From contig CAKPOC010000005.1 in NCBI GenBank assembly GCA_934169535.1, forward strand, positions 1-27,284: DNA of 27,284 nt. The letters are read 5' to 3'. The notes under the pieces are model-generated. The model saw only the letters and a list, made by a program, of their open reading frames with translations. It did no database searches and was not told the origin of the DNA. Both the position numbers and the translations under genes were made by a program. Below, in pieces: positions 8,351-15,871 of the stretch (its first letter is position 1; every line of letters starts with the position of its first letter). The stretch is from an uncultured Clostridia bacterium (GTDB taxonomy: Bacteria > Bacillota > Clostridia > TANB77 > CAG-508).

Positions 8351-8569
8351 TTATTTTAAAGGGTCATATCCTCCTTTTGAAAAAGGATTACACTTTAAAA
8401 TTCTTTTTATTGCTTTTGCCGTTCCTATAAAACAGCCATATTTTTCTATCGCTTGTCTTGCATATTCAGAACAGCTTGGATAGAATTTGCAATTTATCCC
8501 TATTTTAGATAATACAGGAGATAAATTTTTTTGATATATTTTTATCATATAAATTAAAATTTTTTTCAT
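8351..8569 (-). CDS. yidD: YidD membrane protein insertion efficiency factor
   Basis: A 72-residue protein with the family signature: YQKNLSPVL near the start, then CKFYPSCSEYARQAIEKYG with its conserved cysteines, and RILKCNPFSKGGYDPLK at the end. It assists YidC-dependent membrane insertion and is membrane-associated through an amphipathic N terminus. The start codon overlaps the rnpA stop in an ATGA arrangement, so translation is probably coupled. Confidence 0.96.
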   Translation of the reverse strand: MKKILIYMIKIYQKNLSPVLSKIGINCKFYPSCSEYARQAIEKYGCFIGTAKAIKRILKCNPFSKGGYDPLK

Positions 8570-8910
8570 TTTTTTAATAATGTTGCTTCCTCAAAGCATT
8601 TATTCATTTCGCTTTTTATTGATTCATAGCAATTATAATCCACAGGTGTTTTTTTGTTCCATAAAAAAACTATGTCATAGCCTTTTTCTAATTTTTTCAT
8701 TATGTCATAATAATTTGCCCTGATAAGTCTTTTTATTTTATTACGCCCTACTGCCTTGCATAAATGTTTATTAATAGCAACTCCAAAAGTATTTTCATTT
8801 TTATTGTTTGGTTTTATGTATACAATTATATGTTTTTTTACATAGTATTTTCCATATTTTAAAACATTGTTAAATTCATAATTTTTTTTTAGGGTTTTAA
8901 TTTTCTTCAT
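8566..8910 (-). CDS. rnpA: Ribonuclease P protein component
   Basis: The basic protein subunit that helps RNase P RNA cut the 5' leader of precursor tRNAs. The 114-residue protein shows the family pattern KNYEFNNVLKYGK, TFGVAINKHLCKAVGRNKIKRLIRANY (the RNR-type helix, about 42-68) and YDIVFLWNKKT. It is very lysine-rich. It lies between rpmH and yidD as in nearly all bacteria. A terminator-like hairpin separates it from rpmH, so much of its expression may depend on readthrough. Confidence 0.96.
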   Translation of the reverse strand: MKKIKTLKKNYEFNNVLKYGKYYVKKHIIVYIKPNNKNENTFGVAINKHLCKAVGRNKIKRLIRANYYDIMKKLEKGYDIVFLWNKKTPVDYNCYESIKSEMNKCFEEATLLKK

Positions 8911-8935
8911 TTTTACTCTTCTAAAATATAATAAT

Positions 8936-8962
8936 AAAAAAGACCACTAAACGCTTTAGTGG
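8936..8962 (-). terminator. Intrinsic terminator or attenuator between rpmH and rnpA
   Basis: On the minus strand, CCACTAAA and TTTAGTGG form a perfect 8-bp stem with a 3-nt loop (8944-8962), followed by TCTTTTTT. It begins 14 nt after the rpmH stop and would leave more L34 message than RnpA message. Confidence 0.8.
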
Positions 8963-8976
8963 CTCAAATTAAGTAA

Positions 8977-9111
8977 CTACGCACTAAGTTTTTTTCTGCC
9001 TTTTGCACGTCTAGCTTTTATTATGTTTCTTCCAGCTCTTGTACTCATTCTTTTCATAAAACCATGTTCTTTTTGTCTTTGTATTTTTTTAGGTTGATAT
9101 GTTCTTTTCAT
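8977..9111 (-). CDS. rpmH: 50S ribosomal protein L34
   Basis: A 44-residue, highly basic protein starting MKRTYQPKKIQRQKEHGF and ending RRAKGRKKLSA, an unmistakable L34. The strong ribosome-binding site AGGAGGTG lies 7 nt before the ATG. It is the first gene of the minus-strand operon, transcribed away from the origin from the promoters at 9174-9203 and possibly 9274-9303. Confidence 0.98.
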   Translation of the reverse strand: MKRTYQPKKIQRQKEHGFMKRMSTRAGRNIIKARRAKGRKKLSA

Positions 9112-9173
9112 TTAAAGCACCTCCTATTTTGTGTATATTAATTATTACTAATTTTCTTTCATAAGTATTTGAT

Positions 9174-9203
9174 ATTATATACCAAGAATCACGGTTATGT
9201 CAA
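9174..9203 (-). promoter_or_regulatory. rpmH operon promoter
   Basis: On the minus strand, TTGACA (9198-9203) and TATAAT (9174-9179) both match consensus, with an 18-bp spacer. The -10 lies about 60 bp before the rpmH start. The -10 region is part of an 18-bp sequence repeated exactly 100 bp upstream. Confidence 0.75.
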
Positions 9204-9249
9204 TACTTTTACAGAAATTTAAAAATATTTATTTTTCTTTTGTTTTTTA

Positions 9250-9303
9250 TTGACTAATATCCCCTATTTTGATATTATATACCAAAATGATAAGTGCGGT
9301 AAA
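9250..9303. promoter_or_regulatory. Overlapping divergent promoters: dnaA (+) and a second rpmH promoter (-)
   Basis: On the plus strand, TTGACT (9250-9255) and TATTAT (9273-9278) are 17 bp apart and point at dnaA. On the minus strand, the same AT core read backwards gives TATAAT (9274-9279), with TTTACC (9298-9303) 18 bp away, pointing at rpmH. The two -10 boxes overlap, so only one polymerase could use the site at a time. Both are predictions. Confidence 0.5.
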
Positions 9304-9366
9304 AACTTTTTTGTTTTTTTGCTTACGCCTATACGTAAAAACTAAGGATAATGAATAGTTTGGAAG

Positions 9367-9411
9367 TTATCCACAATCTGTGGATAACCCTGTGGATAAC
9401 TATGTGAATAA
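9367..9411. other. oriC part 1: DnaA box cluster upstream of dnaA
   Basis: Four DnaA boxes lie within 45 bp: TTATCCACA at 9367-9375 (+), TGTGGATAA at 9379-9387 and 9391-9399 (-), and the one-mismatch TGTGAATAA at 9403-9411 (-). They lie in the dnaA leader downstream of its predicted promoter, so they can serve both origin assembly and autorepression of dnaA. Confidence 0.9.
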
Positions 9412-9457
9412 CATTTATTTTTTTACTTTTTTCTTAATTATTGGAAGGATTATCAAA

Positions 9458-10804
9458 ATGCAGAACGAAATTAACGAATTATTAACCAAAGCAAAAGAAC
9501 TTTTAAAAGAAGAAGTTACAACAATTTCATATGAAACATGGATAAAAGGAATAGAGATTCAAAGTGTAGATAATGAAAAAATAAACTTAATTGTTACCAA
9601 TAATTTTACAAAAGATTTCTTAATGTCTAAATATTCTAGTCTATTAACTAATACTTTTAATTATTTAACAAATAAGGACTGCATAGTAACAATTTATTCT
9701 AGAGAAGAATTAAATGCTGCTGCAGAAAATGGTACTTCCACAGGGCCTATACAAATTGAAGCTCCTATTAATTATGCCTCTGCAAATTTAAATCCAAAAT
9801 ATACTTTTGCGTCATTTGTAGTTGGTAATAATAATAGGTTCGCTCATGCTGCAGCTTTAGCCGTTGCTGAAGCTCCTGCAGCATCTTATAATCCATTATT
9901 TATTTATGGTGGTGTTGGTCTTGGAAAAACTCACTTAATGCACGCCATCGGTAACGAAATTTTAAAAAATAACCGAAATTCTCGAATTTTATATGTAACA
10001 TCTGAAGCATTTACTAATGAATTAATAAATGCCATAAAGGATAATACTGGTGATCAATTTAGAAATAAATACAGAAGTATTGATGTTTTATTAATTGATG
10101 ATATCCAGTTTATTGCAGGGAAAGACCGAATTCAGGAAGAATTTTTCCACACATTTAATACATTATATGAAAGTGGAAAGCAGGTAATTTTATCTAGTGA
10201 TAAGCCACCAAAAGATATTCCTTTATTGGAAGATAGATTAAAGTCAAGGTTTGAATGGGGAATTATTGCAGATATTTCTAACCCTGATTACGAAACACGT
10301 TTAGCTATACTTAGAAAAAAAGCTCAAATAGAAAACATAATAATAGATGATGAAATTCTTTCAACTATAGCTACACGAATTGATTCAAATATTAGAGAAC
10401 TAGAAGGAGCCTTAAATAAATTAACTGCCAAAGCATCACTTGTGCAAACACCAATCACTATGGAAATGGCAGAGCGCGCTATAAATGATATTGTCGCAGC
10501 TCAAGAAAAAGTTATATCTGCAGAATTTATTCAAGATGTTGTTGCAAAATATTTTAGTGTAAATCCTAAAGATTTAAAAGGTTCAAAAAGGTCTAATGAC
10601 ATTACTTTTCCAAGGCAAATTGCAATGTATATGTGTAGAAATGTTGCAAATATGTCTCTTCCACAGATAGGACGAGCTTTTGGCAAAAGGGATCACACAA
10701 CAGTAATGCATGCTTGCAATAAAGTTGAACAAGACATGAAATTAAACTCAAATACAAAACTAATTGTGGAAAGTGTGAAAAACTTAATCCTCAACGACAA
10801 ATAA
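9458..10804 (+). CDS. dnaA: Chromosomal replication initiator DnaA
   Basis: An AAA+ ATPase that binds DnaA boxes and opens the origin. I start it at ATG 9458 (MQNEINELLTKAKELL), which has GGAAGGA 8 nt upstream and gives the usual 448 residues. The longer frame from 9380 would read through the DnaA boxes and has no ribosome-binding site. Domain I covers about 1-85 and a short linker about 85-112. The ATPase domain has Walker A GGVGLGKTH (151-159) and Walker B LLIDD (211-215). The C-terminal DNA-binding domain contains GRAFGKRDHTTVMHACNKV (about 407-425). Confidence 0.98.
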   Translation: MQNEINELLTKAKELLKEEVTTISYETWIKGIEIQSVDNEKINLIVTNNFTKDFLMSKYSSLLTNTFNYLTNKDCIVTIYSREELNAAAENGTSTGPIQIEAPINYASANLNPKYTFASFVVGNNNRFAHAAALAVAEAPAASYNPLFIYGGVGLGKTHLMHAIGNEILKNNRNSRILYVTSEAFTNELINAIKDNTGDQFRNKYRSIDVLLIDDIQFIAGKDRIQEEFFHTFNTLYESGKQVILSSDKPPKDIPLLEDRLKSRFEWGIIADISNPDYETRLAILRKKAQIENIIIDDEILSTIATRIDSNIRELEGALNKLTAKASLVQTPITMEMAERAINDIVAAQEKVISAEFIQDVVAKYFSVNPKDLKGSKRSNDITFPRQIAMYMCRNVANMSLPQIGRAFGKRDHTTVMHACNKVEQDMKLNSNTKLIVESVKNLILNDK

Positions 10805-10904
10805 TTGATATTTCAACAAAAATCGACAAAAAACAAAATTAATGTTTGTAAAAATTATGTTTTGTAGAAAGTAACGGAGCTGTTCCTACGGATACGCTAG
10901 GAGG

Positions 10905-11062
10905 TTATCCACAGGGGTGCTGTGGATAACCTGTGGATAAAATGTGGATAACTGAGTTATCCACAAGTTTACATTTTTCCTGTGGATAACTTCTCGATTT
11001 TTCCACAGAGTTATCCACATCGGAAAACTTAGGGCCACTTAGCTTACACTTAGTTTTCCACA
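10905..11062. other. oriC part 2: DnaA box cluster between dnaA and dnaN
   Basis: Perfect boxes TTATCCACA lie on the plus strand at 10905-10913, 10957-10965 and 11011-11019. Perfect boxes TGTGGATAA lie on the minus strand at 10921-10929, 10932-10940, 10943-10951 and 10981-10989. A TTTTCCACA variant at 11054-11062 is the one nearest the unwinding element. With the cluster upstream of dnaA this makes a bipartite origin, as in Bacillus. The about 100 bp between the dnaA stop and the first box contain no gene. Confidence 0.93.
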
Positions 11063-11075
11063 CAATCCACAGCAC

Positions 11076-11118
11076 CTACTACTACTACTACTAAATATAT
11101 TTATATTATTATAATAAA
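11076..11118 (+). other. DnaA-trio tract and DNA unwinding element of oriC
   Basis: Six consecutive CTA units (11076-11093) follow the TTTTCCACA box and the short GC patch AATCCACAGC. A/T-only DNA then runs to the dnaN ribosome-binding site. This matches the basal unwinding system known from Bacillus, in which DnaA on the last boxes extends along trinucleotide repeats to stretch one strand. The opening site can therefore be placed at about 11090-11118. Confidence 0.8.
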
Positions 11119-11132
11119 GGAGACGAAGACAA

Positions 11133-12240
11133 ATGAAACTACTTTGTGAGAAGGATAAAATCCTTAAAGCATTGAATTCCGTAACTAAAGCTGTTGCTGT
11201 TAGAACAACAATGCCTATATTAGAAGGAATTCTAATACAAACTAATGATAATGAAATAAAATTAACAACTTATGATTTAGAAATAGGAATAGAATATATC
11301 ATTAATGATTGTAAAGTAGAAGAACAAGGAGCTACAGTTGTAAATGCTATAATGTTTACTGAAATAATCAGAAGACTTCCTGATACAGAAATTAGTATAT
11401 CTGTAAATGATAAAAATTTATTAGTTATAGAATGTGAAGGTTCTTTATATAAACTTGCAACAATGAATCCAGATGAATTTCCTGAATATAGAAAATTCAA
11501 TTGAAATAGAGCAAGCTGCATTAAAAGATATGATAAGAAAGACTATTTTTGCTGTAAGTACAGAAGAAAATAGACCAATATTTACAGGATGTTTATTTGA
11601 AATTGCAAACAATAAGTTAAATGTTGTTGCTGTTGATGGATTTAGACTTGCTTGGAAGAGCAAATATTTACAAAGTAAAGTAAATAATTTTTCTGCTGTT
11701 ATTCCAGGAAGAACATTAAATGAAATGAATAAGATTTTAGTAGATTCTTTTGATAACGTAAAAATAGGAGTTGCTAAAAACCAAGTTTTATTTGAATTGG
11801 AAAACTGCAAAATAGTAACAAGACTTTTAGATGGAGAATTTTTAAATTATTCAAGTGTTATTCCAGAACATTGGGAAACAAGAATTAGAGCAAACAGAAA
11901 TATATTACAAGATTGTTTTGAAAGAATAAGCTTAATTTCATCTTCAAGCATAGAAAAAGAGAAGAAATATCCAGTAAAAGTTTCTATAGATGTTGGAAAA
12001 GTTACAATTTCTTGTACAAATCAAACTGGGGATGCAAAAGAAGAAATAATGGTTAATACAGAAGGAAAAAATTTGGAAGTAGGATTTAATCCAAAATACT
12101 TTTTAGATGTATTAAGAAATATAGATGATGAAGAAGTATTTGTTGATTTTGGCTCAAGTATTTCTCCATGTATAATAAGACCAGTAGAATCAGATGGCGA
12201 TTATACTTATATGATTTTACCAATAAAATTAAAAGAATAA
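11133..12240 (+). CDS. dnaN: DNA polymerase III beta sliding clamp, reading frame broken near 11487
   Basis: The clamp that tethers the replicative polymerase to DNA. Residues 1-118 (MKLLCEKDKILKAL to MNPDEFPE) are read in one frame, which ends in TGA at 11504. The rest, from IENSIEIEQAALKDMI to the family-typical end YMILPIKLKE, continues in the +1 frame to 12240. Skipping the single base 11487 joins the halves into 368 residues. The linker after FPE looks about five residues shorter than in relatives, so a deletion of 3n+2 bases (such as 14) fits as well as one extra base. Because the gene is essential, an assembly or strain-mixture error is the leading explanation. AAGGAG precedes the ATG by about 9 nt. 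Confidence 0.9.
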
Positions 12241-12259
12241 TACGGAAAAGGGCACATAC

Positions 12260-12291
12260 TTTTCCACAATTGGGGCACAGAATGTGGATAA
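12260..12291. other. DnaA box pair at the dnaN-recF junction
   Basis: TTTTCCACA (12260-12268, plus) and TGTGGATAA (12283-12291, a perfect box on the minus strand) lie in the 41-bp gap and over the recF start codon. They are an extra DnaA-binding candidate about 1.2 kb from the main origin cluster. Confidence 0.6.
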
Positions 12292-13358
12292 CTAGTTTAG
12301 AAATGCAAAATTTCAGGAATTACGAAAAAGAAAAAATAGACTTTTCTAAAAATATAAATGTTTTTTATGGAGATAATGCTCAAGGAAAAACAAATATCAT
12401 AGAAGCTATTTTTATAGGTTCAATAGGAAAGTCTTTTAGAACAAATAAAGAAAAAGAAGTAATAAAACACAACGAAAATTTTACTAATATTATTATAAAT
12501 TATCAAAATAAAGATAGAGATGGTAATATAAAAGTACAAATTTCAAATAAAAAAAATATTTTTGTAAATGGTGTAAAAATAAAAAAATTAAGTGATTTAT
12601 TAGGAACAATTAACATCGTATTATTTACACCTGACGATATAAATATATTAAAAAATGGGCCAGACCAAAGAAGAAAATTTTTAAATATGATGATTGGACA
12701 AATTAGGCCAAACTATGTTAATATATTAAATACATATACAAAGGTAATAGAACAAAGAAATAACTATTTAAAACAAATAAGAGATTCAGAACAAACGTCT
12801 AAGATAAATTATAACATGTTAGATATATGGGATGAACAACTTTCAAATCTATCTTACAAAATATGTTTGTACAGAACCGAGTTTATAAATAAAATTTCTG
12901 ATAAAATAAAAGATATTCATAAAAATATTACAGAAAATAAAGAAAATATAAAAATTGAATATATTACCGAAAGTAGAGATCCCAAAAAATTATTAGAACT
13001 TATAAAACAAAGAAGAAAATTAGACATAATAAAAGGTTACACAACTAAAGGAGCACATAGAGATGACTTTAACATATATGTAGATGATGATTTAGTGTCT
13101 GTTTATGGCTCTCAAGGCCAGCATAGAACGGCTGTGTTATCACTAAAAATAAGTGAACTTAAAATAATAGAAGAAGAAACTGGAGAAAGTCCAATTTTAT
13201 TATTAGATGATTTTATGTCAGAGTTAGATAGTAAAAGAAGAAAAAATTTGCTTAATAATATAGGAAATACACAAGTTATAATAACTTGTACAGACGAAAT
13301 GGATAATAATTTTTTAGGAAAAATTTCTAAAGTAAAAGAAGGAAAAATTATAAAATAA
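12282..13358 (+). CDS. recF: DNA replication and repair protein RecF
   Basis: An SMC-like ATPase that helps RecA load at gaps. I start it at ATG 12282 (MWITSLEMQNFRNYEK), matching the family's usual opening and giving 358 residues. The frame is open 38 codons further upstream, but that part overlaps dnaN and is not RecF-like. Walker A GDNAQGKTN is at 30-38. The QGQHRTAVL signature lies near 285, and Walker B with the LLLDDFMSELD motif at 306-316. The ribosome-binding site is weak (GGGG at 12272-12275), so translation may depend on coupling to dnaN. gyrB follows after 24 bp. Confidence 0.95.
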   Translation: MWITSLEMQNFRNYEKEKIDFSKNINVFYGDNAQGKTNIIEAIFIGSIGKSFRTNKEKEVIKHNENFTNIIINYQNKDRDGNIKVQISNKKNIFVNGVKIKKLSDLLGTINIVLFTPDDINILKNGPDQRRKFLNMMIGQIRPNYVNILNTYTKVIEQRNNYLKQIRDSEQTSKINYNMLDIWDEQLSNLSYKICLYRTEFINKISDKIKDIHKNITENKENIKIEYITESRDPKKLLELIKQRRKLDIIKGYTTKGAHRDDFNIYVDDDLVSVYGSQGQHRTAVLSLKISELKIIEEETGESPILLLDDFMSELDSKRRKNLLNNIGNTQVIITCTDEMDNNFLGKISKVKEGKIIK

Positions 13359-13382
13359 AACGAAAGGAAGTATAAACTTAAC

Positions 13383-15314
13383 ATGGAAAAATTTGAACAT
13401 GAATATAAAGCAGAGCAAATTCAAGTTCTAGAAGGACTAGAAGCTGTTAGAAAAAGACCAGGAATGTATATAGGAAGTGTTTCTATAAGAGGTCTTCATC
13501 ACTTAGTATATGAAATTGTTGACAACTGTGTTGATGAAGCATTAGCTGGATATTGTACACATATTCATATAATAATTGAAAAAGGCAATATTATATCTGT
13601 AGAAGATGATGGAAGGGGAATTCCAGTAGATATTCATCCAAAAACAAAAATTTCAGCTGCTGAAACTGTTTATACAGTTTTACACGCTGGAGGTAAATTC
13701 GGTGGAGATAGCGGATATAAAGTATCTGGAGGTCTTCACGGAGTTGGTGCATCTGTTGTAAATGCTCTTTCTGAATGGTGTGAAGTACAAATTCAAAGAG
13801 ATGGTGGAATTTTCCAAATGAAATTTGCAAGAGGAAAAACGACAGAAAGCTTAAAAAGAGTTGGAAATTCTAAAAAAACTGGAACTAAAGTTAGATTTTT
13901 AGCAGATGATACAATATTTGAAACTTTAGATTATGACTTTAAAACACTAGAAGAAAGATTTAGAGAAATCGCATTTTTAAATAAGGGATTACATATAACT
14001 ATTGAAGACCAAAGAAATGACGAGGACTTAAAAAAATCTGAATTTTGTTTTGAAGGAGGACTTAGCTCATTTGTTGAATTTTTAGATAACGGAAAAGAAA
14101 AAATTCATCCAAAGCCAATATATGTTGAGAAAGAGGGCGAGGTTCCTGTTGAAATTGCACTTCAATATACAACAGCTTATTCTGAAAATATTTATACTTT
14201 TGTAAATAATATAAATACAATTGAAGGAGGAACTCACTTAGAGGGATTTAAGAGAGGACTTACAAAAGTATTTAATGATTATGCTAGAAATCACAACATA
14301 TTAAAAGAAAAAGATAATAATTTATTAGGTGAAGATATAAGAGAAGGGTTAACTGCTGTAGTTTCTGTTAAGGTAAAAGAACCTCAATTTGAAGGACAAA
14401 CAAAAACAAAATTAGGAAACAGTAACGTAACATTTATAGTACAATCAATGGTAATTGAAGCCTTGGCTCCATTTTTAGAGGAAAATCCTCAGGTAGCGAA
14501 AGCCATTTTGGAAAAGTGTATAAGTGCTTCAAGAGCTAGGGAAGCAGCAAGAAAAGCAAGAGAGCTTGTAAGAAGAAAAAATTCTTTGGAGAGCACAACA
14601 CTTCCAGGAAAACTTGCAGATTGTAGTGAAAAAGATGCTTCTCAATGTGAAGTATATATAGTCGAGGGAGATTCTGCTGGTGGCTCTGCAAAACAGGGAA
14701 GAGATAGGAGATATCAAGCAATATTACCACTTTGGGGAAAAATGCTAAACGTAGAAAAAGCTCGTGCTGATAAAATTTACGGAAATGATAAATTAAATCC
14801 AGTAATATTAGCTGTTGGAGCAGGAATTGGGCCAAACTTTGATATAAATAAAATAAGATATGGAAAAATTATTATAATGGCCGATGCCGATGTCGACGGT
14901 GCACATATTAGAACATTACTTTTAACATTCTTCTTTAGATATATGCGACCTTTAATAGAAAATGGAAATGTATATTTGGCTCAACCACCACTATATAAAC
15001 TTTCTAAAAAAGGAATGAAAGATATTTATTGTTATACTGATGAAGACTTATTAAAAGCATATAAAGAACTAGAGGAAAAAGGCATTGCAAGAGAAAGCTT
15101 AGGACTTCAAAGATACAAAGGTTTAGGAGAGATGAACCCAGAGCAACTATGGGAAACAACAATGAACCCAGAAACAAGAATTATGGTAAAAGTAACAATG
15201 GAAGATGCTATAAAGGCAGATCAAATATTTTCTTTACTAATGGGAGATGCAATTGAACCAAGAAGAGAATTTATAAAATTAAATGCTAAATATGTTAAAA
15301 ATTTAGATATATAA
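13383..15314 (+). CDS. gyrB: DNA gyrase subunit B
   Basis: The ATPase subunit of gyrase, which introduces negative supercoils. The GHKL ATP site shows EIVDNCVDEA (44-53), DDGRGIP (75-81) and GGLHGVGASVVNALS (116-130). The TOPRIM domain shows EGDSAGGSAKQGRDR (428-442) with its catalytic glutamate, and DADVDGAHIR (501-510) with the metal-binding aspartates. The C terminus ends EPRREFIKLNAKYVKNLDI. The 643-residue length is standard for Gram-positive GyrB. It ends dnaA-dnaN-recF-gyrB and is closed by a strong hairpin. Unlike in most Firmicutes, gyrA does not follow directly: about 3.9 kb separates the two. Confidence 0.98.
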   Translation: MEKFEHEYKAEQIQVLEGLEAVRKRPGMYIGSVSIRGLHHLVYEIVDNCVDEALAGYCTHIHIIIEKGNIISVEDDGRGIPVDIHPKTKISAAETVYTVLHAGGKFGGDSGYKVSGGLHGVGASVVNALSEWCEVQIQRDGGIFQMKFARGKTTESLKRVGNSKKTGTKVRFLADDTIFETLDYDFKTLEERFREIAFLNKGLHITIEDQRNDEDLKKSEFCFEGGLSSFVEFLDNGKEKIHPKPIYVEKEGEVPVEIALQYTTAYSENIYTFVNNINTIEGGTHLEGFKRGLTKVFNDYARNHNILKEKDNNLLGEDIREGLTAVVSVKVKEPQFEGQTKTKLGNSNVTFIVQSMVIEALAPFLEENPQVAKAILEKCISASRAREAARKARELVRRKNSLESTTLPGKLADCSEKDASQCEVYIVEGDSAGGSAKQGRDRRYQAILPLWGKMLNVEKARADKIYGNDKLNPVILAVGAGIGPNFDINKIRYGKIIIMADADVDGAHIRTLLLTFFFRYMRPLIENGNVYLAQPPLYKLSKKGMKDIYCYTDEDLLKAYKELEEKGIARESLGLQRYKGLGEMNPEQLWETTMNPETRIMVKVTMEDAIKADQIFSLLMGDAIEPRREFIKLNAKYVKNLDI

Positions 15315-15319
15315 AAATT

Positions 15320-15351
15320 AATAACCTGCAAGATATTTCTTGCAGGTTATT
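15320..15351 (+). terminator. Terminator after gyrB
   Basis: A perfect 14-bp stem, AATAACCTGCAAGA (15320-15333) with TCTTGCAGGTTATT (15338-15351), closes a 4-nt loop 5 nt after the gyrB stop. The trailing TATTATTATA is only weakly T-rich. It separates the gyrase message from the module downstream. Confidence 0.8.
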
Positions 15352-15733
15352 ATTATAAAGCTGATATCAATCCCAGCTAAAACTAATACACCTATCGCTA
15401 CCATCTAATATATATTGCTATATAAATAAACAATAAAAACAAATATATTAATCAGTTGCTAGAATATAAGTCTACCCATAATAGCTATATTCATCCAAAC
15501 GAGGGACTAAAAATAACCACTAAAAGATAAAAATATACTCATAACATAGAATAATTACTACATAAAGTCAGCAATATAATAATAAATAATATAGCTTAAA
15601 AACGAAATAATTACTCACGTCGCCGACTGTAACCAACCTAAAATATTAAGCTAATTAAAATCTTTGCTCGAAACAGTTAAAACCGAAAGATCTTAACGAC
15701 TTCTTAGTTCAACTGATATCAACCTTGTAATAG
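15352..15733. other. Gene-free spacer flanked by CTGATATCAA repeats
   Basis: About 380 bp with stops in all frames and no recognisable gene or RNA family. The 10-mer CTGATATCAA occurs at 15361-15370 and again at 15713-15722, close to both ends; its core TGATATCA is self-complementary. A local GC-rich patch lies near 15617-15630. GTTAA/TTAAC can pair around 15676-15697. It could be a structured RNA, a leader of the downstream module or gene debris; none can be chosen from sequence alone. Confidence 0.4.
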
Positions 15734-15844
15734 TATTATTGTCAAAATAAAAAAAATTATACAAGAATATTTATTTTTTTGTCAAAATAATAAATAATTT
15801 GACTTACGATTATTCTTGACAATAATAAAAAAAGAAAATAAAAT
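15734..15844 (+). promoter_or_regulatory. Promoter and repeated GTCAA/TTGAC sites upstream of the VirB4-like module
   Basis: TTGACA (15816-15821) and TAAAAT (15839-15844) are 17 bp apart, about 28 bp before the first gene. The -35 lies within the right arm of a perfect 12-bp inverted repeat, TATTATTGTCAA (15734-15745) / TTGACAATAATA (15816-15827). A further TTGTCAAAATAA and a TTTGAC lie between. Spaced half-sites over a -35 look like an operator for a dedicated repressor, which is not evident in the window. Confidence 0.6.
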
Positions 15845-15871
15845 AATAAAAAATAAAAGAAAGGAGAATGA

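Noticed and set aside
9380..9457. Longer dnaA start at ATG 9380, adding 26 residues
   Set aside because: The segment reads through DnaA boxes, lacks a ribosome-binding site and does not resemble DnaA; ATG 9458 has GGAAGGA and the family N terminus.
10882..10903. Hairpin TCCTA/TAGGA as dnaA terminator
   Set aside because: The stem is only five pairs with a long loop and no T-run.
11473..11510. Programmed frameshifting in dnaN
   Set aside because: No slippery heptamer, pseudoknot or inner ribosome-binding signal was seen, and clamps are not known to be recoded; error or mutation is simpler.
12168..12281. Longer recF frame starting inside dnaN
   Set aside because: The 38 extra residues overlap the dnaN C terminus and are unlike RecF; MWITSLEMQNFRNYE is the expected opening.
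15570..15750. Decayed protein gene in the gyrB-downstream spacer
   Set aside because: Short plausible stretches exist in one frame, but stops interrupt it several times and no family is recognisable.
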